A stretch of 9,871 bases of DNA from an uncultured Oscillibacter sp. (GTDB lineage Bacteria > Bacillota_A > Clostridia > Oscillospirales > Oscillospiraceae), in assembly GCA_948902155.1 (NCBI GenBank), contig CAQVQZ010000072.1:1-9871 (forward strand). Direction: 5' to 3'. Each line of letters begins with the position of its first letter. Positions within the stretch are counted from its first letter, which is position 1. The position numbers and the translations under genes were made by a program. Shown in pieces: positions 1 through 6,980 of the stretch. Under the pieces are notes generated by a model that was not told where the DNA came from, did not search any database, and saw only the letters and a program-made list of their open reading frames with translations.

Positions 1-1925
1 CCACCACCACCCCCCGGGAGGCCAACAAGAAGCGCCAGGGCTGGGTGCTGGACAAAATGGCCGAGGTCATCAACCCGGATACCGGCCTGCCCTATATTAC
101 CGAGGCCCAGCGGGACGCCGCCAAGGCGGAGGTCCTCCAGTTCTCCGACGGGGACACCTCCGCCGAGGAGATCGTGGAAAAGGCCGCCGGAAAAATCGAG
201 ATCAACTCCTGGTTTGTGGACCAGGTGATCCGGGACGTGTCGGCGGACCTGGCGGACTCCCTCCACATCAGTCTCGAGGAGGCCATGGAGCGGCTGTACA
301 ACAGCGGCTACCGCATTTACACCACCCTGGACCCGGACATTCAGGCCATCGCCGAGTCCGTCTACGAGGACCGCAGCAACCTGGACGTCACCTCCCGGAA
401 CGGCCAGCCCCTCCAGTCCGGCATCACGATCCTGGACCCCTACACCGGCAACATCGTGGCCATGGTGGGCAAGGTGGGGGAAAAGGACCGGAACCTGGGC
501 TGGAGCTGCGCCACGGCCCGGCGGCAGGTGGGCTCCTCCATGAAGCCTCTGACGGCCTACGCTCCGGCTCTGGACGCGGGGGTCATCACCCAGGGCAGCG
601 TCTTTGACAACTACCCCGTTCAGGAGCTGAACGGCAGCCCCTGGCCCAAAAACTCCCCCAACACCTACACCGGCTTTACCACCGTCCGCACCGGCGTTCA
701 GAAATCCATCAACACCATCGCCGTCCAGGCCCTCCAATCCGTGGGCGTGGAGGAGGCGTACCGCTTTGCCGTGGAAAACCTGAAGCTGAACCTGGTTCCG
801 GAGGACATGGCCGTCGGCGCCATCGGCATGGGCGGACTTACCTATGGACTGAACACCGTGGAAATGGCGGCGGCCTATGCCTGCTTTGCCAACAACGGCA
901 TTTATAACGAGCCCCGGACCTACCTCCGGGTCACCCGCCTGGACAGCGCGGGGAACGAGGTGACGGTGCTGGAAAACGAGGGCGAGACCCATGTGGCCAT
1001 GAAGGAGACTACGGCCTACCTTATGACGAGCATGCTGAAAAACGCCGTGTCCGCCGGCACCGGCGGACAGGCCCGGTTCAGCGGCATGACCATCGCCGGA
1101 AAAACCGGCACCACCAACGACAACCGGGACCGCTATTTTGTGGGCTACACCCCCTATTATGTGGCCGCGGTGTGGACGGGCTATGAGGAGCCGGAAAAGA
1201 TCAGCTACAACGGCAACCCCGCCATCACCATGTGGAAGAAGGTTATGGAGCCCCTCCATGCGGAGCTGCCAAACAAGGACTTTGACAACAAGCCCTCCAC
1301 CGGGCTGACCACGATCAGCGTCTGCCTGGACAGCGGCATGAAGCCCACCGACGCCTGCCGCGCCGACCCGAGAGGGAACCGGACGGCCTCCTTTGAGGCG
1401 GCGGCGGGCACCGGGCCGGCGGAGGCGTGCACCGTCCACAAGATGGTATCCTACTGCACCGAGGGCCACTGCCTGGCGGGCGAATCCTGCCCCGAGGCGT
1501 CGGTGGAGCAGCGGGCCTATCTGGACTATCTCCGGGAGGACTACGGCCCCGGCATCAAGGCCGACGACGACGCCTATCTCATCAGCACGCTGGAGAAGGC
1601 GAAGGAGCCCTCGGAGGAGAATCCCACGGGAGGCTGTCCCGTCCACGAGGGCATGGCGCTGCCGCCTGAGGAAGATCCGCTGAACCCCGTTGATCCCAAC
1701 GGCGAAACTACCACGACCCCCGGCACCACGGCCCCCTATGTTCCTTCCCCCGGCGAGAGCCACGAGGGCTACGGGCCCTCTCCTCAGCCGACGCCCACGC
1801 CGGAGCCCACACCGGAACCGGACCCGCCGCCGGTATCTCCCGACGAGCCGTCGGAACCCGTGACCCCGGAGCCCGACCCCAACGGAGGCGGGCTGTTCGA
1901 GGACCTGTGGGGCATCGCCCCGTAG
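1..1925 (+). CDS. Class A penicillin-binding protein (PBP1A type), C-terminal part
   Basis: This is a bifunctional peptidoglycan synthase of the outer face of the membrane, truncated by the window. The reading frame is open to the left edge (first full codon at 3), and the residues there (REANKKRQGWVLDKM) match the end of a GT51 glycosyltransferase domain, so the GTG at 45 is not the start. The transpeptidase domain is complete. Counting from the codon at 45, the catalytic motif SSMK has its nucleophile at residue 164 (base 534), SIN is at 221-223 and KTGT begins at 353 (base 1101). After the domain comes a tail with seven cysteines (residues 427-531) and then a Pro/Glu/Thr-rich, low-complexity segment from about 545 to the end. 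Cross-linking of stem peptides is known for the family. The cysteine-rich and proline-rich tail is common in Clostridia PBPs, but its role here is not evident. The gene is followed by a terminator at 2107. Confidence 0.93.
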   Translation, partial: TTTPREANKKRQGWVLDKMAEVINPDTGLPYITEAQRDAAKAEVLQFSDGDTSAEEIVEKAAGKIEINSWFVDQVIRDVSADLADSLHISLEEAMERLYNSGYRIYTTLDPDIQAIAESVYEDRSNLDVTSRNGQPLQSGITILDPYTGNIVAMVGKVGEKDRNLGWSCATARRQVGSSMKPLTAYAPALDAGVITQGSVFDNYPVQELNGSPWPKNSPNTYTGFTTVRTGVQKSINTIAVQALQSVGVEEAYRFAVENLKLNLVPEDMAVGAIGMGGLTYGLNTVEMAAAYACFANNGIYNEPRTYLRVTRLDSAGNEVTVLENEGETHVAMKETTAYLMTSMLKNAVSAGTGGQARFSGMTIAGKTGTTNDNRDRYFVGYTPYYVAAVWTGYEEPEKISYNGNPAITMWKKVMEPLHAELPNKDFDNKPSTGLTTISVCLDSGMKPTDACRADPRGNRTASFEAAAGTGPAEACTVHKMVSYCTEGHCLAGESCPEASVEQRAYLDYLREDYGPGIKADDDAYLISTLEKAKEPSEENPTGGCPVHEGMALPPEEDPLNPVDPNGETTTTPGTTAPYVPSPGESHEGYGPSPQPTPTPEPTPEPDPPPVSPDEPSEPVTPEPDPNGGGLFEDLWGIAP

Positions 1926-2106
1926 AACTGGGGATTCGCCGAAAGGACCCTGGGGCGGCTGCCCATGGAGGGCGGCTTCCGGGCCGCCGGGGCATGCAAA
2001 GCGCGCTTCCGGCGCCCTGCTGTTGGAGAGGCGGATAACCTCCGCGGCGATTTACATGCCGGTATGCCGGAAGGGAGCTGCCTGCGGGTTCGCCCCATAT
2101 GGACAG

Positions 2107-2151
2107 AAAACGGAGACTATCGCACCGAGATGGCGCGGCAGTCTCCGTTTT
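2107..2151. terminator. Bidirectional intrinsic terminator
   Basis: A perfect 12-base inverted repeat (AAAACGGAGACT at 2107-2118 and its complement at 2140-2151) encloses a 21-base loop. It has an A-run on one side and a T-run on the other, so either strand gives a GC-containing stem followed by U residues. It sits between two converging genes, which is where a shared terminator is expected. Confidence 0.8.
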
Positions 2152-2270
2152 ACTGCGCTTTGACCGATGATAAAGAATGCCCGGTGCCCGCTCAGGGGCA
2201 AACCCGCATGACGGCAGGCCCTCTGTGAAGCGGTTTTATCGCAGTCCGCAGAAATCATGGCGGCAAAGGA

Positions 2271-2365
2271 GGCGGATACGGGTGGTACAGAACAAGAATG
2301 GCGGCGCAGGCGGGCCGACGCCCGTCAAGGAGGAAGACGCAGGGGTGCGGCCGCCTGTATCCGCC
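2271..2365 (+). other. Long imperfect hairpin, possible plus-strand structured RNA
   Basis: Bases 2271-2286 pair with 2350-2365 over 16 positions without a gap. Read as plus-strand RNA, 13 pairs are Watson-Crick and three are G-U (2280/2356, 2283/2353, 2286/2350). Read as minus-strand RNA the same three become A-C mismatches. Inside the loop a second stem, 2309-2315 with 2320-2326 (GNRA-size loop CGAC), again has one G-U that works only on the plus strand. All four non-canonical pairs therefore point to plus-strand transcription. No plus-strand gene follows, so this would be an independent small RNA, a 3' extension of the PBP transcript, or a degraded palindromic repeat. I do not recognise an RNA family. 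Confidence 0.35.
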
Positions 2366-2374
2366 GAACTGCCG

Positions 2375-3274
2375 TCAGGATGTTTGCGGATTGCTATAAA
2401 CAATGCTCCCCAATTCCTCCACAAGAATGCCGCAGAGGATCAGCAGGCTTCCGGCGCACATGGAGGGCGTTGGTTTTTCGTGAAGCAATGCGACGGACAA
2501 GAGAGCGCAGAAGACGCCCTCCGTCGCCAAAATCAGCGTGCACTTCACCGGGGAGATGCGCTGGACAGCATAGTTCTTGATGAGGAAGCAGATCAGCGTC
2601 GGCCCGACGGCCAGATAGAGCAGCGCGCCCACCGCCTCTATCGGATAGCTGCCGCCGCGTCCCTGGATCAGCGTCATGATTCCGGTAAAAATCAACGTGG
2701 TCAGCAGCTGCAAAAAGGTGATCTGCACTGCGGGGCAGTCCTTTCCCAGCTTTGCGGCGGTAATGCTGTTCATGGCGTAGAGGAAGGCGGTCACGAGAAG
2801 GAGAAGCTCCCCCGGTCCGAAGGCGAACCCGCCCTGGACACGGTTCAGACACCACACGCCGCCCATAGCCAGCCCGGCGGCGGCGATGGAGCGCAGCCGG
2901 GGCCGGACATGGAAAAACGCCGCATAGAGGAAGGGCATCATAATAATATTTGTGGAGGTCAGGAAAGCGGCCTTTGTGGCCTCCGTCATAGAAATGCCGT
3001 ACATTTCAAATGAATAAATTGCGGAGGTAATCACCCCCAGCAGAACGCCGGTGAGCCGAGCCGGCCTTGAGAACCGGCGGAGCTGCTTGTGAAACACGGC
3101 GCCCAGCAGAGCGACGCCCACCGCCATGCGGTAGAACACCGTCTCAAAGGGCAGCAGCCCGGCGTTCAAGCAGATTTTGGAGCAGACAAAGCTGCTTCCC
3201 CACATGAAGGAAGCGGCGATGAGAAGGATCGCCGCTCTCCGCGTCCCGGAACCGTCTGCATTTTGAACGGGCAT
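2375..3274 (-). CDS. EamA/DMT-family permease
   Basis: This is an integral membrane transporter of the drug/metabolite superfamily, 299 residues, with about ten hydrophobic segments arranged as two EamA repeats. The N-terminal repeat opens with the family motif FMWGSSF near residue 24. The second repeat carries the usual C-terminal signature (a Q-R-I-S-P-V run, then TEGVFCALLSVALLHEKPT). The start is set at the ATG at 3274 because GGGGAGGAGG lies 8-10 bases upstream. The frame stays open to 3382, but that extension is arginine-rich, overlaps the preceding gene and hairpin, and does not look like membrane protein. DMT permeases move amino acids, nucleosides or drugs, often outward, and substrate cannot be read from sequence. 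It follows the NhaC-type gene on the same strand behind a weak hairpin, so partial read-through from the methionine operon is plausible. Confidence 0.88.
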   Translation of the reverse strand: MPVQNADGSGTRRAAILLIAASFMWGSSFVCSKICLNAGLLPFETVFYRMAVGVALLGAVFHKQLRRFSRPARLTGVLLGVITSAIYSFEMYGISMTEATKAAFLTSTNIIMMPFLYAAFFHVRPRLRSIAAAGLAMGGVWCLNRVQGGFAFGPGELLLLVTAFLYAMNSITAAKLGKDCPAVQITFLQLLTTLIFTGIMTLIQGRGGSYPIEAVGALLYLAVGPTLICFLIKNYAVQRISPVKCTLILATEGVFCALLSVALLHEKPTPSMCAGSLLILCGILVEELGSIVYSNPQTS

Positions 3275-3302
3275 TGCGCGCACCCTCCTCCCCGGAGATC
3301 TC

Positions 3303-3347
3303 AAACCGGCACAGACCGCGCTGACAGCGAAGGGCCTGTGCCGGTTT
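3303..3347 (-). terminator. Hairpin between transporter genes, weak terminator
   Basis: A perfect 12-base inverted repeat (AAACCGGCACAG at 3303-3314, complement at 3336-3347) has a 21-base loop that itself contains CGCT-GAC-AGCG. On the transcribed minus strand the stem is followed by only three U residues and then GAGAU, so termination should be incomplete. The plus strand has the better T-run. It lies 9 bases after the NhaC-type stop codon and only 29 bases before the EamA start, leaving no room for a separate promoter outside it. It may lower rather than end transcription into the permease gene. Confidence 0.6.
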
Positions 3348-3356
3348 TCCTTAATT

Positions 3357-4730
3357 TTAGCGGACAGCCTCCGCCTCGTCAAGCTCGGGATAGAACGACT
3401 TTCCTTCCTTTTCCTCCTTGGTCTGCAGGAGATTGAACTGAATGGTGATGATGGTAAAGACGAACAGGAAGAAGAGATAATACCCGCGGGTCATCAGGGA
3501 CAGCGGAGAGACGGAGCTCATGGTGGTGACCACCAGGAAGGCGGAGCTCAGGGGCGAGAAGCCCGGGACAATCACGCCGAAGATGTCCATCAGGGAGGCC
3601 AGGCGCTCCGGCGCAACGCCGTATTTTTTGGCGATGGGCTTGCACAGCGGGGTGCTGATGATGATGGCGATGGTGTTGTTCCCGATGAAAAAATCGATGA
3701 CCGAGACAATTCCGGCGATGGCGTACTGGGCGCCCTTGCGGCTCTTGATGTTTTTGAAGAGGCCCGTCAGCCACTCCATGCCGCCCATATCTGCGGCCAT
3801 GCCGCTGAGGCCCTTCATGAACAGCGCCATGAGCACCAGGGACAGCATCCCACTAATGCCGCCGGTGGCGGAGGAGGAGAGGGTCACCAGGGTCATGGAC
3901 CCGGTGGCGATGCCGATGACAGCGGAGAGGACCGTGCCCGTCAGGAGGACATAGATCACGTTCATGCCCGCCACGGCGCAGACCAGGACGACCAGGTAGG
4001 GGACGACCTTGAGCAGCTGGTACTCATAAGCGCCGGAGACTTCTGCGCCGCCGCCGATGAGGCAGTAGATGACGGTCGTGATGACAGCGGCGGGCAGGGC
4101 GATCTTGAAGTTCATGCGGAATTTGTCCTTCATTTCGCAGCCCGCGCCCCGGGTGGCGGCGATGGTGGTGTCGGAGATGACAGAGAGGTTGTCTCCGAAC
4201 ATGCTGCCTCCGATCCCGGCGGACATGGTGACGGCAGGGTCCAGCCCGGCGGCCTCGATGAAGCCCAGGGCGATGGGGGCGATGGCGGAGATGGTTCCCA
4301 GGCAGGTGCCCATGGACGTGGAGATGAACACGCAGATCAGGAACAGGCCGGCGGTGATAAAACGGGCGGGGATAAAGGACAGCGCCAGATTCACGGTGGA
4401 GTCCACCGCGCCCATGCCCTTGGTAACGCCGGAGAACATACCGGCCAGGACAAAGATCAGGCACATCAGCATGATGCCGGGATTGGCGCAGTGGGCGGCG
4501 AAGGCGTCCACCGCCTCGTTGATGCCCCGCTTGCTCATGAACAGGGCCACCAGCACGGAGATAACCAGGGCGAACTCGCGGGAAATCTGCTTGAAAGCGT
4601 CGGGGGTTCCCAGGATGGTGAAGACAATGCCGCTGCCGAAGTACACCACCAGCAGCACGATCATGGGCAGGAAGGCCAGGGGGCCGTAATTTCTCTCGTT
4701 CTCAAGGGCTTTCAGGCTGTCCTCTTTCAT
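3357..4730 (-). CDS. nhaC: NhaC-family Na+/H+ antiporter-like transporter, candidate methionine transporter
   Basis: This is a polytopic membrane protein of 457 residues with roughly eleven to twelve hydrophobic segments, the usual length for NhaC/COG1757 proteins. The family hallmarks are present: a STSMGTCLGT stretch near residues 137-146 with the following APIALGF helix, and a GGSMFGDNLSVISDTTIAA block near 174-192 followed by the charged cytoplasmic CEMKDKFRMN. Members exchange sodium and protons or couple ion flow to organic substrates (for example malate/lactate antiport). A subgroup called MetT was predicted from comparative genomics to import methionine. Placement 32 bases downstream of a methionine gamma-lyase-like gene, with no terminator between, favours an amino-acid substrate here; that is inference. 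The ATG at 4730 has TAGGAGAAG about 8 bases upstream. Generic Na+/H+ antiport remains possible. Confidence 0.85.
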   Translation of the reverse strand: MKEDSLKALENERNYGPLAFLPMIVLLVVYFGSGIVFTILGTPDAFKQISREFALVISVLVALFMSKRGINEAVDAFAAHCANPGIMLMCLIFVLAGMFSGVTKGMGAVDSTVNLALSFIPARFITAGLFLICVFISTSMGTCLGTISAIAPIALGFIEAAGLDPAVTMSAGIGGSMFGDNLSVISDTTIAATRGAGCEMKDKFRMNFKIALPAAVITTVIYCLIGGGAEVSGAYEYQLLKVVPYLVVLVCAVAGMNVIYVLLTGTVLSAVIGIATGSMTLVTLSSSATGGISGMLSLVLMALFMKGLSGMAADMGGMEWLTGLFKNIKSRKGAQYAIAGIVSVIDFFIGNNTIAIIISTPLCKPIAKKYGVAPERLASLMDIFGVIVPGFSPLSSAFLVVTTMSSVSPLSLMTRGYYLFFLFVFTIITIQFNLLQTKEEKEGKSFYPELDEAEAVR

Positions 4731-4762
4731 AGCTTTCTTCTCCTAAAAATCGTATTTGGTAT

Positions 4763-5983
4763 TTACAGAGCGGCAAACGCCTGCTCGAAATCCTGAATGA
4801 TGTCCTTCACGTCCTCCAGGCCCACGGACAGGCGGATCAGCCCGTCGCTGATTCCGGCCTTCTCCTTGTCCTCCCTGGAAACCCGGGCGTGAGTCATGCT
4901 GGCGGGGTGCTCGACGAGGGTGTCGGGGTCCCCCAGGGATACGGCGATCTGGGCCAGGCGGAGGCTGTTCAGCAGCGCTGCCCCGGCGTCGTAAGCCGAG
5001 CGGCCGTGGATGCCCTCCTTCAGCTCGAAGGCGATCATGCCGGTGTACAGCTCCTCCCGCATCTGGCGCTTTGCGAGTTCGTGCTGGGGATGGCTGGGAA
5101 GGCCCGCGTAATAGACCCGGGCAATGTAAGGGGAGGACTCCAGATACCGGGCCGTCTCCATGGCGTTGGCGCAGTGGCGGCGGACCCGCATTCCCATGGT
5201 CTTCATGCTGCGGATGACAAGATAGGCGTTGAAGGGGGCCAGGGGCGTGCCGCAGAACCGGGTCATGGCGCCGTTGCGGACCTTGTCCATGTCCGCCTTG
5301 GACCCGGCGGCCACGCCGCCGATCACGTCCCCGTGGCCGTTGTAGTATTTCGTCAGGGAGTGGACCACGATGTCCGCTCCCAGCTCCAGGGCGAAGAGGA
5401 TGGGGGGCGGGGTGAAGGTGCTGTCCACCACCATTTTCAGCCCGTGGGCCCTGGCGATCTTGGACATGGCGGCCACATCGGTGACGGTCATCAGGGGATT
5501 TGCCACCGTCTCAAAGTACAGCATCCTCGTGTTGGGGCGGACCGCCGCCTCCACCTCCTCCGGCTTCGTCGTGTCCACAAAGGTCACGTCGATGCCGAAC
5601 TGGGCCAGGTTGGTCCCCATGATGTGGTTCGTGCCGCCGTAGACGCACCGGCCGCAGACCACATGGTCCCCGGTCCGCAGGAAGGCCACCATGACGCAGC
5701 CGATGGCCCCCAGGCCGGAGGCGGTGGAAACGGCGGCCTCCGCGCCCTCCACGGCGGCAATTTTTTCCTCCAGGACAAAATTGGTGGGGTTGCCGGAGCG
5801 GGAGTAGTAGCAGCCGGGGATCTCCCGCATGATTTTCTTCTGCCCCTCCTCCACGGTGTCATAGCAGAAGGTGGAGGTCTGGTAGATGGGGGTCGCCAGG
5901 GCGCCCCAGTCGCTGTCCCGGCGCTGCCCCGCGTGGATGAAGGCGGTGTCAAAGCCCGCGCCGGCGAGGTCAAATCCTTCCAT
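4763..5983 (-). CDS. Methionine gamma-lyase-like PLP enzyme (Cys/Met metabolism family)
   Basis: This is a cytosolic fold-type I PLP enzyme, 406 residues, of the trans-sulfuration family. Visible active-site elements are YSRSGNPT (Y60, R62, phosphate and neighbour-subunit contacts), Y115, N162, D187 (pyridine nitrogen), K212 in VHSLTKYYNGHGD (Schiff base) and R384 in GLIRLSVGLED (substrate carboxylate). The C-terminal half, with RHCANA, HPASMTH and GISDGLIRLSVGLED, is closest to methionine gamma-lyase (MegL/MdeA), which turns methionine into methanethiol, 2-oxobutyrate and ammonia. However, the MGL-typical cysteine after YG is glycine here (YGGT, as in cystathionine gamma-lyases), and the K-D-M triad near residue 241 is T-R-F. 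Cystathionine or homocysteine lyase or a sulfhydrylase are alternatives. Its start overlaps the upstream Nim-like gene by 14 bases, so the two are probably translationally coupled. The ATG at 5983 has AAAGGA about 12 bases upstream. Confidence 0.85.
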   Translation of the reverse strand: MEGFDLAGAGFDTAFIHAGQRRDSDWGALATPIYQTSTFCYDTVEEGQKKIMREIPGCYYSRSGNPTNFVLEEKIAAVEGAEAAVSTASGLGAIGCVMVAFLRTGDHVVCGRCVYGGTNHIMGTNLAQFGIDVTFVDTTKPEEVEAAVRPNTRMLYFETVANPLMTVTDVAAMSKIARAHGLKMVVDSTFTPPPILFALELGADIVVHSLTKYYNGHGDVIGGVAAGSKADMDKVRNGAMTRFCGTPLAPFNAYLVIRSMKTMGMRVRRHCANAMETARYLESSPYIARVYYAGLPSHPQHELAKRQMREELYTGMIAFELKEGIHGRSAYDAGAALLNSLRLAQIAVSLGDPDTLVEHPASMTHARVSREDKEKAGISDGLIRLSVGLEDVKDIIQDFEQAFAAL

Positions 5984-6626
5984 GTGTCTGTCCGTCCTTT
6001 CCGTTGTTTCGGATATTCAGGTATCCCAGGTAACGCTTGTTCCGTATCTCGTTTGGCCGTTCCGCCAGCAAATCGCCGACGTCATAGGGCTCGTGGTCCT
6101 CCGGGAGTCCGTAGACGTCCGGGAAGGGAACGTCCTCCGGGCGGCGGACGGGCGTCTCGGTTTTGCCGGATACGTCTTGCCAGTCGCATTCGATTGCGTA
6201 CATATCCATTCCGGCGATGCCCTTGGGGTTCTTGCAGTCCACCCGGCGGGTCTTGCGGAACAGGGCCTGGAGCGCCGCGGCGCATGCCTCCGGCTCCCGC
6301 TCCGGGCCCAGGTAACGGGCCCTGCCGAAGGCCATGACGGAGCGGTAGTCGTGGACGTGGCCCTTATAGGGCCGGTCCGGGAAGTTCCGCCAGGCGGCAA
6401 AGGAGCAGCACACCACGGGCTCCGATTCCAGCAGCATCCGGGTGTAGCCCTCTTTGGCGGTGTGAATGAAAATCGAAAGCCGCCGGTCGTCCGCCGCCCA
6501 GCCGTAGCACATGGGAACGACATAAGCGGTCTGTTTGTCCTGAAATCCAATATGTACGATATCGCACAGGTCCAGAATCGCGGTAATCACCGCGTGGTCG
6601 TAAACGAGCTGCTCATAGCGAAGCAA
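5970..6626 (-). CDS. NimA/pyridoxamine-phosphate-oxidase-like flavoprotein
   Basis: This is a predicted FMN-binding split-barrel protein of 218 residues, cytosolic. It begins RYEQLVYDHAVITAILDLCD, then has the Nim-type core YVVPMCYGW (35-43) and HTAKEG (55-60) and a later HDYRSVMAFGRARYL strand region (92-106), as in 5-nitroimidazole reductase-like (NimA) and related PNPOx-fold proteins. A charged tail of about 55 residues after position 165 is longer than the usual 150-160 residue family member. I choose the TTG at 6626 because GGAGG lies 8 bases before it and the family similarity starts there. A TTG at 6680 would add 18 residues from inside the repeat element and has no such site. It is the first gene of the operon and overlaps the PLP-enzyme start. 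A true substrate is unknown; nitroimidazole reduction, flavin-linked reduction or cofactor binding are all possible. Confidence 0.8.
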   Translation of the reverse strand: MLRYEQLVYDHAVITAILDLCDIVHIGFQDKQTAYVVPMCYGWAADDRRLSIFIHTAKEGYTRMLLESEPVVCCSFAAWRNFPDRPYKGHVHDYRSVMAFGRARYLGPEREPEACAAALQALFRKTRRVDCKNPKGIAGMDMYAIECDWQDVSGKTETPVRRPEDVPFPDVYGLPEDHEPYDVGDLLAERPNEIRNKRYLGYLNIRNNGKDGQTHGRI

Positions 6627-6634
6627 GCAAAATT

Positions 6635-6639
6635 CCTCC
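6635..6639 (-). promoter_or_regulatory. Ribosome binding site deciding the TTG start of the Nim-like gene
   Basis: On the minus strand GGGGAGGA is followed, 8 bases after the GGAGG core, by TTG at 6626-6624. The site lies outside the palindromic repeat that begins at 6648. No ATG or GTG is available at a suitable distance in frame, so a TTG start is the best reading. Confidence 0.65.
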
Positions 6640-6647
6640 CCTCTGAT

Positions 6648-6812
6648 TAGGGCCTGCTTGAAACATGCCAAAACACCCAATCGGCGGATATTTTTCCGCG
6701 GTTGCTGCGTTGAGTTTCCTTGAAATCCGCCAGGATTCCCGGGGAAAACCGCCTCGCCCGGCGAAAAAATCTCCCGCCGCCGGGCATTTCTCCATGTTTC
6801 AAACAGCCCCTA
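6648..6812. repeat. Palindromic multi-hairpin repeat with terminal inverted repeats (MITE-like)
   Basis: A 165-base element is bounded by inverted repeats, 6648-6667 against 6793-6812, pairing at 18 of 20 positions (outer part AGGGCCTGCTTGAAACATG). Inside are two further stems: GGCGGAT 6683-6689 with ATCCGCC 6725-6731, and GCCCGGCG 6756-6763 with CGCCGGGC 6778-6785 around an A-rich loop. The whole can fold as a three-arm structure on either strand. Open frames cross it in both directions but have no start signals and end outside it. From memory the outer motif resembles a dispersed non-coding repeat in Oscillospiraceae genomes; that is a recollection, not a search result. It lies between the Nim-operon ribosome binding site and the terminator of the AraC-type gene, so it must form part of the operon's leader or promoter region. 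Confidence 0.7.
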
Positions 6813-6846
6813 GCACAAAAAGCGCTGCCGTTTTAACGATGTGCAC

Positions 6847-6898
6847 AAAAAAGAATGTACACCTTCCGCTTCTTTAGGAAAAGTGTACATTCTTTTTT
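6847..6898. terminator. Strong intrinsic terminator of the AraC-type gene
   Basis: A perfect 16-base inverted repeat, 6847-6862 and 6883-6898, has an A6 flank on one side and a T6 flank on the other. An inner TTCC/GGAA extension encloses a 9-base loop. On the minus strand it follows the AraC-type stop by about 80 bases and ends in six U residues. A smaller hairpin, CGGGGA 6949-6954 with TCCCCG 6966-6971, lies between the stop codon and this terminator. It also insulates the Nim-like operon downstream. Confidence 0.85.
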
Positions 6899-6980
6899 CG
6901 CTTGATTCAATGCAATATCTTTGGCATTTTCCAAACCATTTTTCCAAACGGGGAGGATATTTCAATCCCCGCCCATGATT

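Larger units (their letters stand above)
1926..2374. other. Convergent intergenic region, no protein gene
   Basis: This is a 449-base gap between the ends of the PBP gene (plus) and the EamA permease gene (minus). Short open frames exist on both strands, but none has a convincing ribosome binding site or a protein-like composition, so I call no gene here. It contains the bidirectional terminator at 2107-2151 and the long hairpin at 2271-2365. A minor inverted pair, ACTGCG at 2152-2157 and CGCAGT at 2240-2245, lies between them. Confidence 0.6.

Noticed and set aside
2177..3013. 278-codon open frame on the plus strand
   Set aside because: Most of it is antisense to the EamA permease, whose membrane pattern is clear. 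The product is Gln/Gly/His-rich without a domain.
3275..3382. Longer N-terminus for the EamA permease
   Set aside because: The extra 36 residues are Arg-rich, overlap the previous gene and the hairpin, and have no start signal. The ATG at 3274 has a strong GGAGG.
4889..6337. 482-codon open frame on the plus strand
   Set aside because: It runs antisense across both the lyase and the Nim-like gene, is His/Gly/Val-rich and has no recognisable domain.
6665..6877. Small open frames through the palindromic repeat on both strands
   Set aside because: They exist because the element is palindromic and AT-poor. There is no ribosome binding site, and the frames end in flanking DNA.
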